Shown piece after piece: positions 8,201-17,330 of a stretch of DNA of 43,953 nucleotides. The DNA is taken from assembly GCF_003812745.1 (NCBI RefSeq), contig NZ_CP033830.1, forward strand, positions 1 to 43,953. The letters are read 5' to 3'. This stretch comes from Serratia sp. FDAARGOS_506 (GTDB lineage: Bacteria > Pseudomonadota > Gammaproteobacteria > Enterobacterales > Enterobacteriaceae). Position numbers and translations under genes: made by a program. A model generated the notes under the pieces. It was not told the DNA's origin. It was given only the letters and a program-made list of their open reading frames with translations, and did no database searches. Each line of letters begins with the position of its first letter. The first letter of the stretch is position 1.

Positions 8201-8529
8201 CCGGCACTGATTATCAGCCGGTGAGCAACGCAGAGGACGCCTTTCATCTTAAGCAGAACCCTATGGATGATTCCGTTGGCCTGCGGCGTCATGAAGCACA
8301 GCAAAATGATGCAGAGCTGGCCCATGATTATGCTGCTGCCGACGATCAGCAGTGGAGCGCGCAGGAGTATGCCGATTACGAGCATTATGCCGAAGCATCA
8401 GACTACGACTTTGACAGCAGCATTTACGACGATTACGCCATGCCGCAGACGTCTCAGGCGGAACAGAGCCATACCGGAAAAGAACACACCCATGAGCATG
8501 AGCATGAAGAAGGGGGCCATGAAATCTGA
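5293..8529 (+). CDS. traI: TraI, MOBF relaxase-helicase, 1078 aa
   Basis: The N-terminal relaxase domain has paired catalytic tyrosines at Y18/Y19 and Y26/Y27 (GYYSDAKDDYYS) and the metal-binding histidine motif HETSRALDPDLHTHAF. The second half is a RecD-like 5'-3' helicase with Walker A GYAGTGKS (about 500), Walker B VFIDEAGV (about 565) and late motif YATTVHKSQGL (about 855). The enzyme nicks oriT, stays bound to the 5' end and unwinds the transferred strand. The tail from about 960 is acidic and His-rich (HTGKEHTHEHEHEEGGHE). Translation is coupled to traJ and to the next ORF by TGATG overlaps. Confidence 0.95.
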   Translation: MLDITTITRQNVTSVVGYYSDAKDDYYSKDSSFTSWQGTGAEALGLSGDVESARFKELLVGEIDTFTHMQRHVGDAKKERLGYDLTFSAPKGVSMQALIHGDKTIIEAHEKAVAAAVREAEKLAQARTTRQGKSVTQNTNNLVVATFRHETSRALDPDLHTHAFVMNMTQREDGQWRALKNDELMRNKMHLGDVYKQELALELTKAGYELRYNSKNNTFDMAHFSDEQIRAFSRRSEQIEKGLAAMGLTRETADAQTKSRVSMATREKKTEHSREEIHQEWASRAKTLGIDFDNREWQGHGKPLEADIARNMAPDFTSPEVKADRAIQFAVKSLSERDASFERQKLIQIANKQVLGHATIADVEKAYLKAVQKGAIIEGEARYQSTLKVGASVMAETLTRKEWIDSLTNSGMRADKARFAVDDGIKNGRLKKTSHRVTTVEGIRLERSILTIESRGRGQMPRQLTAEIAGQLLAGKTLKKEQMRAVTEIVTSKDRFVAAHGYAGTGKSYMTMAAKELLESQGLKVTALAPYGTQKKALEDDGLPARTVAAFLKAKDKKLDEKSVVFIDEAGVIPARQMKQLMEVIEKHNARAVFLGDTSQTKAVEAGKPFEQLIKADMQTSYMKDIQRQKNEVLLEAVKYAAEGNAARALKNITGVNELKEEAPRLAQLADRYLSLSSEQQDATLIISGTNASRKTLNDYIRGNLGLAGTGETFTLLDRVDSTQAERRDSRYFSKGQIIIPEQDYKNGMKRGESYQVLDTGPGNKLTVESSSGEQIAFSPRTHTKLSVYQAVSAELAPGDKVMVTRNDKTLDVANGDRFTVKTVEGEKLTLEDKKGRTVELDKKQASYLSYAYATTVHKSQGLTCDRVLFNIDTKSLTTSKDVFYVGISRARHEVEIFTDDKKSLASSVSRDSPKTTAAEIDRFFGLEARFKDIGRDTSLETRSAEKGLPEATGESMAFNQKPDEHNMTTGTDYQPVSNAEDAFHLKQNPMDDSVGLRRHEAQQNDAELAHDYAAADDQQWSAQEYADYEHYAEASDYDFDSSIYDDYAMPQTSQAEQSHTGKEHTHEHEHEEGGHEI

Positions 8530-8927
8530 TGGAGCAGACCGACAAGCGCAAGCAGGATAAACTGAAGTTCGACCGGGTAATTAATCTGGCGCGCAGACTG
8601 CCGCAACCGGCGATCCATGACTTACTACGCGCGCTGATACTGCCAATTCAGGCCGATTACTTGCTGGCCGTTGGCACGGAGGGCCAGGACGCGCGCCCGG
8701 ACATGAACGAGCGCGAGTTCTTCTTCACAAAAATCATCTGGGCGATGGATTACACGCACATGAAATCACTCAGGCTTGCAGCTGAAGATTTTCCCCTGGC
8801 GCTTGCGACGGCCAAGATCCTGCCGTGGCCGTGGGGTGAATCAAGCTACCGGAGTGCTTTAGCCGATATAGGCAGCGCTAAGGGCAATCCGTGGGTACAG
8901 GATATTAACCACCGCGTTACTTTGTGA
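8529..8927 (+). CDS. Conserved-position protein downstream of traI, 132 aa
   Basis: The ATG overlaps the traI stop (TGATG), so translation is probably coupled to the relaxase. The product starts MEQTDKRKQDKLKFD and contains no signal peptide, membrane segment or familiar motif; it is mixed helical with several Trp and Pro residues near the C-terminus (LPWPWGESS). Its position suggests a transfer-related accessory role, but I do not recognise the family. Confidence 0.75.
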   Translation: MEQTDKRKQDKLKFDRVINLARRLPQPAIHDLLRALILPIQADYLLAVGTEGQDARPDMNEREFFFTKIIWAMDYTHMKSLRLAAEDFPLALATAKILPWPWGESSYRSALADIGSAKGNPWVQDINHRVTL

Positions 8928-8990
8928 GTTCTTGAAATTCTATTCTTGATTGCATATCATCTCAACGAGTTTCGATAAGAAAGGATGCGC

Positions 8991-9281
8991 ATGCGACCGT
9001 CTGTTGTGCTTGACATGAAGCGAAGCGCAGTGCGTGAAGCGGTAGGCCGCTTTCGCGCCGCGAACCCGCGCGTCTTCGGCTCGGTGCTGCATGGCACCGA
9101 CCGGGATGGCAGCGACCTCGACCTGTTGGTCGATGCGCTGCCCGGTGCCACGTTGTTGGACTTGGGCGATTTGGAAGAAGAACTGAAATCGCTGCTCGGC
9201 GTTGACGTCGATCTGCTGACTCCCGGCGACCTGCCGCCGAAGTTCCGGGCCAAGGTGCTCGCGGAGGCGCAACCGATATGA
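8991..9281 (+). CDS. mntA: MntA-type nucleotidyltransferase antitoxin, 96 aa
   Basis: The minimal nucleotidyltransferase motif is intact: GS, ten residues, then DLD (GSVLHGTDRDGSDLDLLVD). A further aspartate in VDVDLL supplies the third metal ligand. The start at 8991 has AGAAAGG 6 nt upstream; an ATG at 8985 is too close to it. In HEPN/MNT systems this enzyme adds AMP to a tyrosine of the HEPN toxin and so neutralises it. Its last codons overlap hepT (ATGA). Confidence 0.85.
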   Translation: MRPSVVLDMKRSAVREAVGRFRAANPRVFGSVLHGTDRDGSDLDLLVDALPGATLLDLGDLEEELKSLLGVDVDLLTPGDLPPKFRAKVLAEAQPI

Positions 9282-9679
9282 GCGAGAACCGCCTGCCCGA
9301 TTACCTCGACCACATTCAGCAGGCCGCAACCGATGCGCGCAGCTTCGTGGAAGGGATGGCCAAGGACGACTTCTTGGCCGACAAGCGCACCCAGCAGGCC
9401 GTCATCATGAGCCTGATCGTCATCGGCGAGGCGGCCACAAAGGTGATGGATGGCTACGTCGAGTTCACCCAGGCGCATGCCGACGTGCCGTGGCGCAGCA
9501 TGCGCAATATGCGTAATCGCATGGCTCACGGCTATTTCGACATCAACCTCGATGTGGTGTGGGAGACGGTACAGGAATGGCTGCCGGCGTTGCTCCAGCA
9601 ATTGCCCGCCGTGCGTCAGGATGCCGACGATGAAGACCGTAACGACAACTGTGAAAGAGGGATCTCCGATGACTGTTGA
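9278..9679 (+). CDS. hepT: HepT-type HEPN ribonuclease toxin, 133 aa
   Basis: The ORF begins with an ATGA overlap with mntA. It is helical and carries the RX4HXY motif (RNRMAHGY, about residues 79-86). In this family Arg and His form the RNase active site and Tyr is the residue AMPylated by MntA. Length fits HepT proteins. The pair should form a type VII toxin-antitoxin unit stabilising the plasmid or acting in defence. The last about 15 residues are polar and overlap the start of the cupin gene, so the C-terminus may be an extension acquired at a junction. Confidence 0.85.
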   Translation: MSENRLPDYLDHIQQAATDARSFVEGMAKDDFLADKRTQQAVIMSLIVIGEAATKVMDGYVEFTQAHADVPWRSMRNMRNRMAHGYFDINLDVVWETVQEWLPALLQQLPAVRQDADDEDRNDNCERGISDDC

Positions 9680-10025
9680 ATCGAGAATATTTTCTGTAGC
9701 CGAGTATGTTCAGCCGTCCGAAGGCGAGCCTATTCGTTCCGTTGTGCTTGAAACCCGAGACTCAATTATCGTGGTTTGGCATGTCCATCCCGGGCAGGAA
9801 ATTGCGGCTCACATTCATCCTCACGGCCAAGACACGTGGACTGTTTTGTCGGGAATGGCTGATTACTTTCAGGGCAATGGGATTGTTCGTGCCCTCAGGG
9901 AAGGTGAGATAGCCGTGGCAAGACCGGGCCAAGTGCACGGGGCGCGAAATACAGGTACCGAGCCATTTGTGTTAGTCTCGGTTGTGGCATCAGCCAATGC
10001 CGGTTTCGTATTGGCTGAGCGATAG
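9669..10025 (+). CDS. Small cupin-domain protein, 118 aa
   Basis: The start at ATG 9669 overlaps the end of hepT. The sequence has a cupin motif 1-like HVHPGQEIAAHIHPHGQD with several metal-binding His residues, and motif 2-like GEIAVARPGQVHGARN. Such single-domain cupins fold as a beta-barrel and usually bind a metal. No enzyme class can be assigned. Its overlap with hepT suggests co-transcription, but a role in the toxin system is not established. Confidence 0.75.
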   Translation: MTVESRIFSVAEYVQPSEGEPIRSVVLETRDSIIVVWHVHPGQEIAAHIHPHGQDTWTVLSGMADYFQGNGIVRALREGEIAVARPGQVHGARNTGTEPFVLVSVVASANAGFVLAER

Positions 10026-10279
10026 AGCCCAATCTCTGGAGTTGGTCCAATGAGCGGTCGGGGAGATAGGTAACAGACATGCAGCGGACACGGCTGCTAA
10101 ACCAGGTCGCAAACCTCCTTGCGTCGCAGCGTGCCGCAAGCGACGCGATCAATCGAATGGGGTCGGCATGAGACTGAACACCATCCAGTTCCCGACCGCG
10201 TAGCCGCCTGTCCTGCCGATCAGGTCTTGACCATCGACGCCTGGGATCAGTCCTGAATGTTCTTGGAGACCACTACGTT
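10026..10279. other. GC-rich intergenic stretch, no supported gene
   Basis: No ORF here has both a good start and recognisable product. A short frame beginning ATGAGACTGAAC (about 10168) stops after eleven codons. The sequence looks like a junction between the cupin gene and the following ORF. Confidence 0.35.
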
Positions 10280-10594
10280 ATGAGCCGCAGCCGCCGCAAA
10301 ACACCCATCGTCGGGCACACGACCTGCGGCAGCGAGCGCGAGGACAAGAAGCTCTGGCATCAGCGCTGGCGCACCCGTGAGCGCACGGCGCTGACCAGCG
10401 CGTCGCCCGAAGCCCTGAGCGCCCATCTGCCCCTGCTGGAAAACCAGGCCAGCAGCGTCTGGTCGATGGGCAAGGATGGCCGCTCCTACTGGCCCGTCAA
10501 GCGCCAGGCCGCCACGGCGGATCGCATCGCCAATCACAAGGGACGCAACCCGCAAGAACGCGCCTCCCTGAAAAAGCGCCTGCTTACACTGTGA
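10280..10594 (+). CDS. Basic hypothetical protein, 104 aa
   Basis: The product is rich in Arg, Lys and Trp (starts MSRSRRKTPIVGHTTCGSER; includes KKLWHQRWRTRER) with no membrane segment. The charge suggests nucleic-acid binding, but no motif is recognised. High GC agrees with the rest of the insert. There is no obvious Shine-Dalgarno, so expression is uncertain. Confidence 0.5.
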   Translation: MSRSRRKTPIVGHTTCGSEREDKKLWHQRWRTRERTALTSASPEALSAHLPLLENQASSVWSMGKDGRSYWPVKRQAATADRIANHKGRNPQERASLKKRLLTL

Positions 10595-10737
10595 TTCCTT
10601 CAAAATATCTCAACGAAATTTCCCGACACCTGTTTAAGCTATCTTGCTGATATTTCTGTTTTTCGATTTTTGCCGGCGCGATGCCGGCGACGTTGGCCAG
10701 CTGCCCCGGGCGCGATACTGAGATCAGTTTCTTTGAA

Positions 10738-10759
10738 CAAAAAAACCGCCTTTTGGCGG
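10738..10759 (-). terminator. Terminator after nuc
   Basis: On the minus strand ACCGCC-AAAA-GGCGGT is followed by seven T residues, just after the nuc stop codon. It marks the end of the traN-nuc transcript. Confidence 0.85.
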
Positions 10760-10766
10760 TCAGTAT

Positions 10767-11300
10767 TCAGTAGCTGGAACGGTAGTCTCTCCCCCGATTC
10801 CAGCGGTCTTGCCAGTGTTCGAGGAATGATTCAGCGAGCTTAGGCATGTTCCAGATCACCACCGCATTCTCCGAGTTTTTCGTTTCGGCCGCTTTGGTGA
10901 AATTAAAGCTGCCAGTTTCAACGGTCACATTATCCACGATGATCACCTTGTCATGCTGGATAGGGAAATCACTGTCAGTACGCAAAGGGATGCCGCTGTT
11001 CGCTATGTAGTTCATGGCCGCAATGCTGGCGCGCCCCGTATTGCCCCTTTCATCAATTACGATTTTCACATCAACTCCCCGTTTTTTGGCTGCTACCAGT
11101 GCTTTCATAATATCCGGGGCGGTAAAAGAATAAGCCATCATCCGTATCGAGGTTTTTGCGGAGTCAATGGCGCTCAGGACGAGAACGCGGGCGCTTCCTT
11201 CAGGCGAGTAGCCAACCTGAACGGATGGTTCCACCGCAAAGGCGGGCAGGGCGGCTGTCGTAAATGCTGCGGCCAGAAGCCAGGTTGCTAAGTTTTTCAT
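10767..11300 (-). CDS. nuc: Nuc, secreted phospholipase D-family endonuclease, 177 aa
   Basis: Start chosen at ATG 11300 (MKNLATWLLAAAF), giving the 177-aa length known for pKM101 Nuc and a clear signal peptide cut near AFA. The single HKD motif, HDKVIIVDNVTVETGSFNFT (around residue 120), is complete; the enzyme works as a dimer to form one active site that cleaves DNA without sequence preference. Its start overlaps the traG stop (TAATG). It is dispensable for transfer in pKM101. Confidence 0.93.
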   Translation of the reverse strand: MKNLATWLLAAAFTTAALPAFAVEPSVQVGYSPEGSARVLVLSAIDSAKTSIRMMAYSFTAPDIMKALVAAKKRGVDVKIVIDERGNTGRASIAAMNYIANSGIPLRTDSDFPIQHDKVIIVDNVTVETGSFNFTKAAETKNSENAVVIWNMPKLAESFLEHWQDRWNRGRDYRSSY

Positions 11301-12295
11301 TACAGGCTCCCGTTCACACACTGCATTTTATATTCAGGGTCAAAATAAATTTCTTTGATTTTCCGCTTTTCCATATGCACCACAACGTCAATGGTGGAGT
11401 AGAGCATTCGCATAATATCGCTCATATCGAGCATACGGCCGATAGGGGTCGCCTTGATAAGCAGCCCAATACGGTTAAAGGCATCGCGCGCAGAGTTAGC
11501 GTGCGTTGACATAACACCGCCTGGATGGCCGGTATTAAGTGCTTTAAGATAATCCCACGCAGCATCATCCCTAAGCTCAGTCATGATGATACGGCCCGGT
11601 GTCAGACGCATACAGGCTCGCAGGGCATCAGTGGCGCTGACGCGGCCGATCTTTCCTGCATCGCCGTACATCATATAAACGGCTTCTACAACGTGATCGA
11701 CCGTGACTTCGTGAACGTCCTCTAAAATAATTACACGCTCGTCTTTATGTAGCGATTTTAACAGCGCGCGCGTGAGTACCGTTTTCCCCGACCCGGTTTC
11801 ACCGCAGATCACGATAGTGCGTTTCTTCTCAACGGCGGTTTGCAGGAATGCGGGCCATTTTTCGCTGCTGTGCAGCTCTTTAAGGAAAAAATCATCATCC
11901 GTTAGGCTTTGCTTGCTGCCGGTAATCTTCCGGCAGTCACTGAAAATCCCCTCGCGGGTCAGCTGCTCCAGATTTTTATCGGCCGCCAAATCCTTACGAA
12001 ACGCTACGGCCGTTGTACCGTCAATCACCGCAGGGGGCAGACAGATAACGCCCCTGATCCCGCCAGGCAGGATCACGTCATTAATGGCCTGCATGGTCAG
12101 CTTGTTGCTGCTCACCAACGATTTAGCAAGGTTCCTAATAAAATCTGCCGTAATTGCCGCGTTCTGCACAACCCTGCGGCCGCTGAACGTATCACAGATA
12201 ACTTCCTGAAAGCAGTTAATGCGAATTTCAAAAACAGTAGGATCTTCTAAATACTCGCGCAGTGGGCCAAGTTGATAGAAAGCTGCATCAGTCAT
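11300..12295 (-). CDS. traG: TraG, VirB11-family secretion ATPase, 331 aa
   Basis: Walker A is CGETGSGKTVLTRALL (about 166-181). It is followed by VIILEDVHEV (Asp box) and a His box around TGHPGGVMSTHAN. Length is normal for VirB11. It forms a hexamer at the inner membrane that switches the channel between pilus building and DNA export. A possible attenuator hairpin separates it from traF. Confidence 0.95.
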   Translation of the reverse strand: MTDAAFYQLGPLREYLEDPTVFEIRINCFQEVICDTFSGRRVVQNAAITADFIRNLAKSLVSSNKLTMQAINDVILPGGIRGVICLPPAVIDGTTAVAFRKDLAADKNLEQLTREGIFSDCRKITGSKQSLTDDDFFLKELHSSEKWPAFLQTAVEKKRTIVICGETGSGKTVLTRALLKSLHKDERVIILEDVHEVTVDHVVEAVYMMYGDAGKIGRVSATDALRACMRLTPGRIIMTELRDDAAWDYLKALNTGHPGGVMSTHANSARDAFNRIGLLIKATPIGRMLDMSDIMRMLYSTIDVVVHMEKRKIKEIYFDPEYKMQCVNGSL

Positions 12296-12315
12296 GATTA
12301 CTCCTGAAGAAAAGC

Positions 12316-12330
12316 GGGCGCTAAGCGCCC
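12316..12330 (-). terminator. Hairpin between traF and traG (possible attenuator)
   Basis: GGGCGC-tta-GCGCCC has a short T-rich 3' side (GCTTTTC) on the minus strand. It could reduce traG/nuc relative to traF. Confidence 0.45.
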
Positions 12331-12336
12331 ACTTTT

Positions 12337-14381
<2,045 letters not shown>

Positions 14382-14391
14382 GGGGCAGCCC

Positions 14392-15090
14392 TCAGTTAAC
14401 TTCCGGGTTGACGCGATAACTCGTCACGCGGAAACCCAGCGGGTTGACATAACGCTGCTCAGCATTCATCGCCAGCGATTTATATTCATACCCCATAATG
14501 GCAATCCAGCGCTGCGGCTGATCATCAACGGGATTGCTGCGCACGCGGCGAACCGTAGTAAAGCGTATCGTTGCTACGCCGTGCGGTTTATCGAGGATCA
14601 CAGAGTTAATCTTCACGCGGGTCGTTTCACTGTCGCCCAGAACCTTATCAAGACCGTTGCGGCCCTTGAACTTGCTCTGGTAAGACTCTGCCACGTTCGG
14701 CGTGGACATTAAGCCAACGGCCGTATAGTCGACCTGAACTGAATAGAAGTCATAGCTCTCACGGTGAATGACATATTGTGTCAGCCAGAACTTATCAATT
14801 TCGTCACCATAAGAGGTCTGGTCGCGGGTCAGCTTGACCTGCTGTACTTCGTGAGTGGCCTCGTTGAGCGTTAGCAGATGTGCGGGGATTGGCTGGCTGT
14901 ACTTATGCACCACGTAACCAACTAAAGAGAGTGCAAAAACAGTTACCACCGCTGAACCGGTGGCAACCATCCAGGCGGTACGCCGGGACTTCAGCACTTC
15001 ATCCATCAGATCAACTTCAAGCCCTTTACGGCTTTCGTTGAACTCTTTAATGGCTTCACGTGTAAGCCCTGTTTTTTTATTAGCTTTCAT
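14392..15090 (-). CDS. traE: TraE, VirB8-family protein, 232 aa
   Basis: Start chosen at ATG 15090 ([13 protein letters not shown]), which lies inside the end of traN, as in pKM101; an upstream in-frame codon at 15111 would extend it. One membrane helix (about residues 37-58, ending GYVVHKYS) is followed by a periplasmic VirB8 domain ([17 protein letters not shown]). It acts as an inner-membrane scaffold of the channel. Confidence 0.93.
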
Positions 15091-15226
15091 TTGCACCACC
15101 TTGCGTATCAACCGGGATTGTTTTGTTTACTGGAACGGTGTTGCTCCAGTCCGGCTCCGGTGGCGGTTTATGCCCGCTGGAACAGGCGCTAATCAGAAGA
15201 ACTCCCATAAGCAATAAGCTGCGCAT
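15080..15226 (-). CDS. traN: TraN, VirB7-family lipoprotein, 48 aa
   Basis: Reading the minus strand gives [18 protein letters not shown]…, a lipoprotein signal with lipobox LISAC and the mature Cys at residue 15. The 48-aa length equals pKM101 TraN. An alternative ATG 12 nt upstream (15238) would add MDAV. The mature part is Pro-rich. It overlaps traE by 11 nt. It anchors TraO to the outer membrane. Confidence 0.9.
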
Positions 15227-15267
15227 TACGGCATCCATTATCGGTTGTTGAACGTACTAATTATAAT

Positions 15268-15297
15268 AAGTCGTCGAAATTGCAATTTCAACGACTT
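15268..15297. promoter_or_regulatory. 30-bp near-perfect palindrome at the traN promoter
   Basis: AAGTCGTCGAAATTG and CAATTTCAACGACTT form a dyad matching at 28 of 30 positions. A TATAAT box lies immediately downstream on the minus strand, so a bound repressor would block a promoter for traN-traE-traO-traF-traG-nuc. Half of the motif recurs between traL and the korB-position gene (21644-21664). This fits a KorA/KorB operator; which protein binds is inference. Confidence 0.75.
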
Positions 15298-15308
15298 TTG
15301 TTTTAATT

Positions 15309-16349
15309 TTATGCAGCCTTCTTCCCTCGACTGCCCCTTGCCTTACCACTTAAATTAGAACCACTGCTTCCTCCGCTGTTGCTGCCACTTCCTCCACCTG
15401 CCGATTGCTGGCCGCCGCCACTGTTACCGCCTCTGAACGCATTACCGCCAAACATGCCGTGGCTGCCCATATTGCCAAGCGCCTGCATGGAAGAACCCGT
15501 AGAGCGTGCGGCGTCAGCAACTCCGGCGCTGATACCGCTACCCCAGCTGGCGGCAATTTGCGGAATCTGGAACAGAACGAAAACGGAAATGACCGTCAGT
15601 AATAAGGCGGAGATAGAACCAGTGATTGATGAGTAAGCGGCATCAGAGTTCATCGAGGACAGGAGGTTGTCGAACATCTGCATGATGAAACCAAACACGA
15701 GCGCAAGAATGACGACGACAAGGCCATAGTTAATGACCGACGCCAGCCAGCGAGCAAAGATGTTTTTTGTCGCTCCCCACAGCAGGCAGAAGATTGCAAT
15801 CGGGCCAAAACAAAGCGTAACGGCCAGAAGGATTTTAGCCATGATCACAAAGCCCGCACCGAGGCCGCCCAGCACAACGGTAGCAATCATCATAATGCCG
15901 CCAATGGCATACGCGGCCAGGCCGCTCGATGAAAACACGTCTGCGGCTTCCCATGCGGTGTTGACGATCTTGATACCTTTTTCAATACCGCTATCAATAA
16001 TCGCCGGTACGCCACTTGCACCGACTTTATTAGGGGCAGACAGTATCCCAGCAAAATCATCCGGCAGGTGAAGCGCCACGTTGACCAGTTCCTGTTGATA
16101 CCAGCCGCCCGCCGTTGCAAAGCTCAGGATAAGGGCTATGGAAAGATACTCTTTAATCAGCGAACTCAGGCTGTCGCCCGCCCCCGGATTAAACGCTGAG
16201 TACATCCCCTGAACCATCAGCTTGATTGTCAGACAGGTGGCAATCAGAGGCGTTACATCAGAGATAATGGTGGCAACATTGGCGCTCACCATTGACGTAA
16301 TCGCCCCGTCTACTTTTGCGAAAATGTCTGCGACTAGGGTGAATGCCAT
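15309..16349 (-). CDS. traD: TraD, VirB6-family polytopic membrane protein, 346 aa
   Basis: At least five hydrophobic segments run between residues about 35 and 265 (for example AAYAIGGIMMIATVVLGGLG), the VirB6 pattern. The C-terminal tail from about 300 is Gly/Ser/Gln-rich and ends in a basic patch. VirB6 proteins form part of the inner-membrane channel. It is the last gene before the second tra promoter. Confidence 0.93.
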   Translation of the reverse strand: MAFTLVADIFAKVDGAITSMVSANVATIISDVTPLIATCLTIKLMVQGMYSAFNPGAGDSLSSLIKEYLSIALILSFATAGGWYQQELVNVALHLPDDFAGILSAPNKVGASGVPAIIDSGIEKGIKIVNTAWEAADVFSSSGLAAYAIGGIMMIATVVLGGLGAGFVIMAKILLAVTLCFGPIAIFCLLWGATKNIFARWLASVINYGLVVVILALVFGFIMQMFDNLLSSMNSDAAYSSITGSISALLLTVISVFVLFQIPQIAASWGSGISAGVADAARSTGSSMQALGNMGSHGMFGGNAFRGGNSGGGQQSAGGGSGSNSGGSSGSNLSGKARGSRGKKAA

Positions 16350-16364
16350 ATTGCCTCCTTACTC

Positions 16365-16592
16365 CTAAATTTTCGGTGAATTGATTTCGCCGTCTTTTTT
16401 GCCGAACACAAACAGCTGACGATCGGCTTCGCGCGCGTTTTTGCAATCAGGTTTCTGAAGTTCATCCGCGTCTTTCTTGCATTCCTGAATTGTTGCCTTG
16501 CGCTCTTTCTCATGTTTTTTGTACCACTCCACGTCATGCGAGGCATCGCAGGCCACCAGGAGGAAAGGGATAACAAGCAGTAGTTTTTTCAT
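16365..16592 (-). CDS. eex: Eex, entry-exclusion lipoprotein, 75 aa
   Basis: The start at 16592 gives MKKLLLVIPFLLVACDASHD, a lipoprotein signal with the lipid-attachment Cys at residue 15. The mature part is charged with two more Cys. The gene lies between traC and traD as in pKM101. Eex blocks entry of related plasmids into a cell that already carries one. The upstream extension seen in the same frame overlaps traC and has no ribosome-binding site. Confidence 0.88.
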   Translation of the reverse strand: MKKLLLVIPFLLVACDASHDVEWYKKHEKERKATIQECKKDADELQKPDCKNAREADRQLFVFGKKDGEINSPKI

Positions 16593-16599
16593 AATTACC

Positions 16600-17313
16600 T
16601 CAGTTAATTGAAGGTGACGCGGTAACGTCCCCGCCGGTTCCAAAAACAAAATTGTGGGTGGCACGTTCTTTCTGCGCACGTAATAGCTTGTCCTGTGACT
16701 GCTGCAACATGTTCATCAGATTCAGCTTCGCCTGCTCACCCTGAATAGCACCCTGTGACGTCTGGATACGGGCCTGTAAGTCAGCAATCGATTTCAGGTC
16801 TGGAGTCGTTTTAATCTGCTCCGTCAGCTCCTGCATATCGGTTAGTTCCTGCATCTGGTTGTTGTAGGCTTTTTCTGCCATAACGCGGTCATAAGCGCCT
16901 TTTTCAGCCAGCTTTTTGTTCATGTAGGTAATTGCTTCGCTGGGCGTCATGTCGTCAACTTCCGCATTAAACTGGCCCATCATGCTGTTAACTGAAGGCG
17001 TGACGGAAGAACTGGAGTTCATGGCGTCGCTGTAAATCTCCTTCCAGTTGTCCGGCAAATTATTTGCCAGCGTGCTGGTAGACGTCCCCAGCAGATCGCC
17101 CAGGTTGGTTGTCTTTGCCATCGACTCATACATATTTTTCTGCGTTTGCAGCTGGCTTTTAAGCTGCTCCAGCTGCTGCGCCATTTGCTGAAGCTGCTCG
17201 ACCTGTTTAGCCAGTTCAGTAGGGTTGGTCACGATGATGCCTGCGGAAGCGCTTTGCGCGCCTCCCAGAATCAGGCCGGTGGTCAGCAATACTGCCGTCA
17301 GTGTTTTTTTCAT
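16600..17313 (-). CDS. traC: TraC, VirB5-family minor pilin, 237 aa
   Basis: Start at ATG 17313 ([18 protein letters not shown]) with a signal peptide cut near ASA. The mature protein is a long Gln-rich helical bundle ([20 protein letters not shown]), typical of VirB5. TraC sits at the pilus tip and helps attach to recipients. Confidence 0.93.
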   Translation of the reverse strand: MKKTLTAVLLTTGLILGGAQSASAGIIVTNPTELAKQVEQLQQMAQQLEQLKSQLQTQKNMYESMAKTTNLGDLLGTSTSTLANNLPDNWKEIYSDAMNSSSSVTPSVNSMMGQFNAEVDDMTPSEAITYMNKKLAEKGAYDRVMAEKAYNNQMQELTDMQELTEQIKTTPDLKSIADLQARIQTSQGAIQGEQAKLNLMNMLQQSQDKLLRAQKERATHNFVFGTGGDVTASPSIN

Positions 17314-17330
17314 GGTGTTTTGCCTCGTTG

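Larger units (their letters stand above)
8959..10616. mobile_element. GC-rich accessory insert bounded by a 10-bp direct repeat
   Basis: ATCTCAACGA occurs at 8959-8968 and again at 10607-10616, bracketing a segment visibly richer in GC than its neighbours. It carries genes (HEPN/MNT pair, cupin, unknown ORF) that look more like those of environmental proteobacteria than the enteric plasmid backbone. No transposase or clear terminal inverted repeats were seen. The repeat may be a target duplication or chance; the composition change is the stronger evidence. Confidence 0.5.

Noticed and set aside
8957..9601. Minus-strand ORF of 214 aa opposite mntA and hepT
   Set aside because: The plus-strand pair has complete family motifs and an ATGA overlap; the reverse frame is a high-GC shadow.
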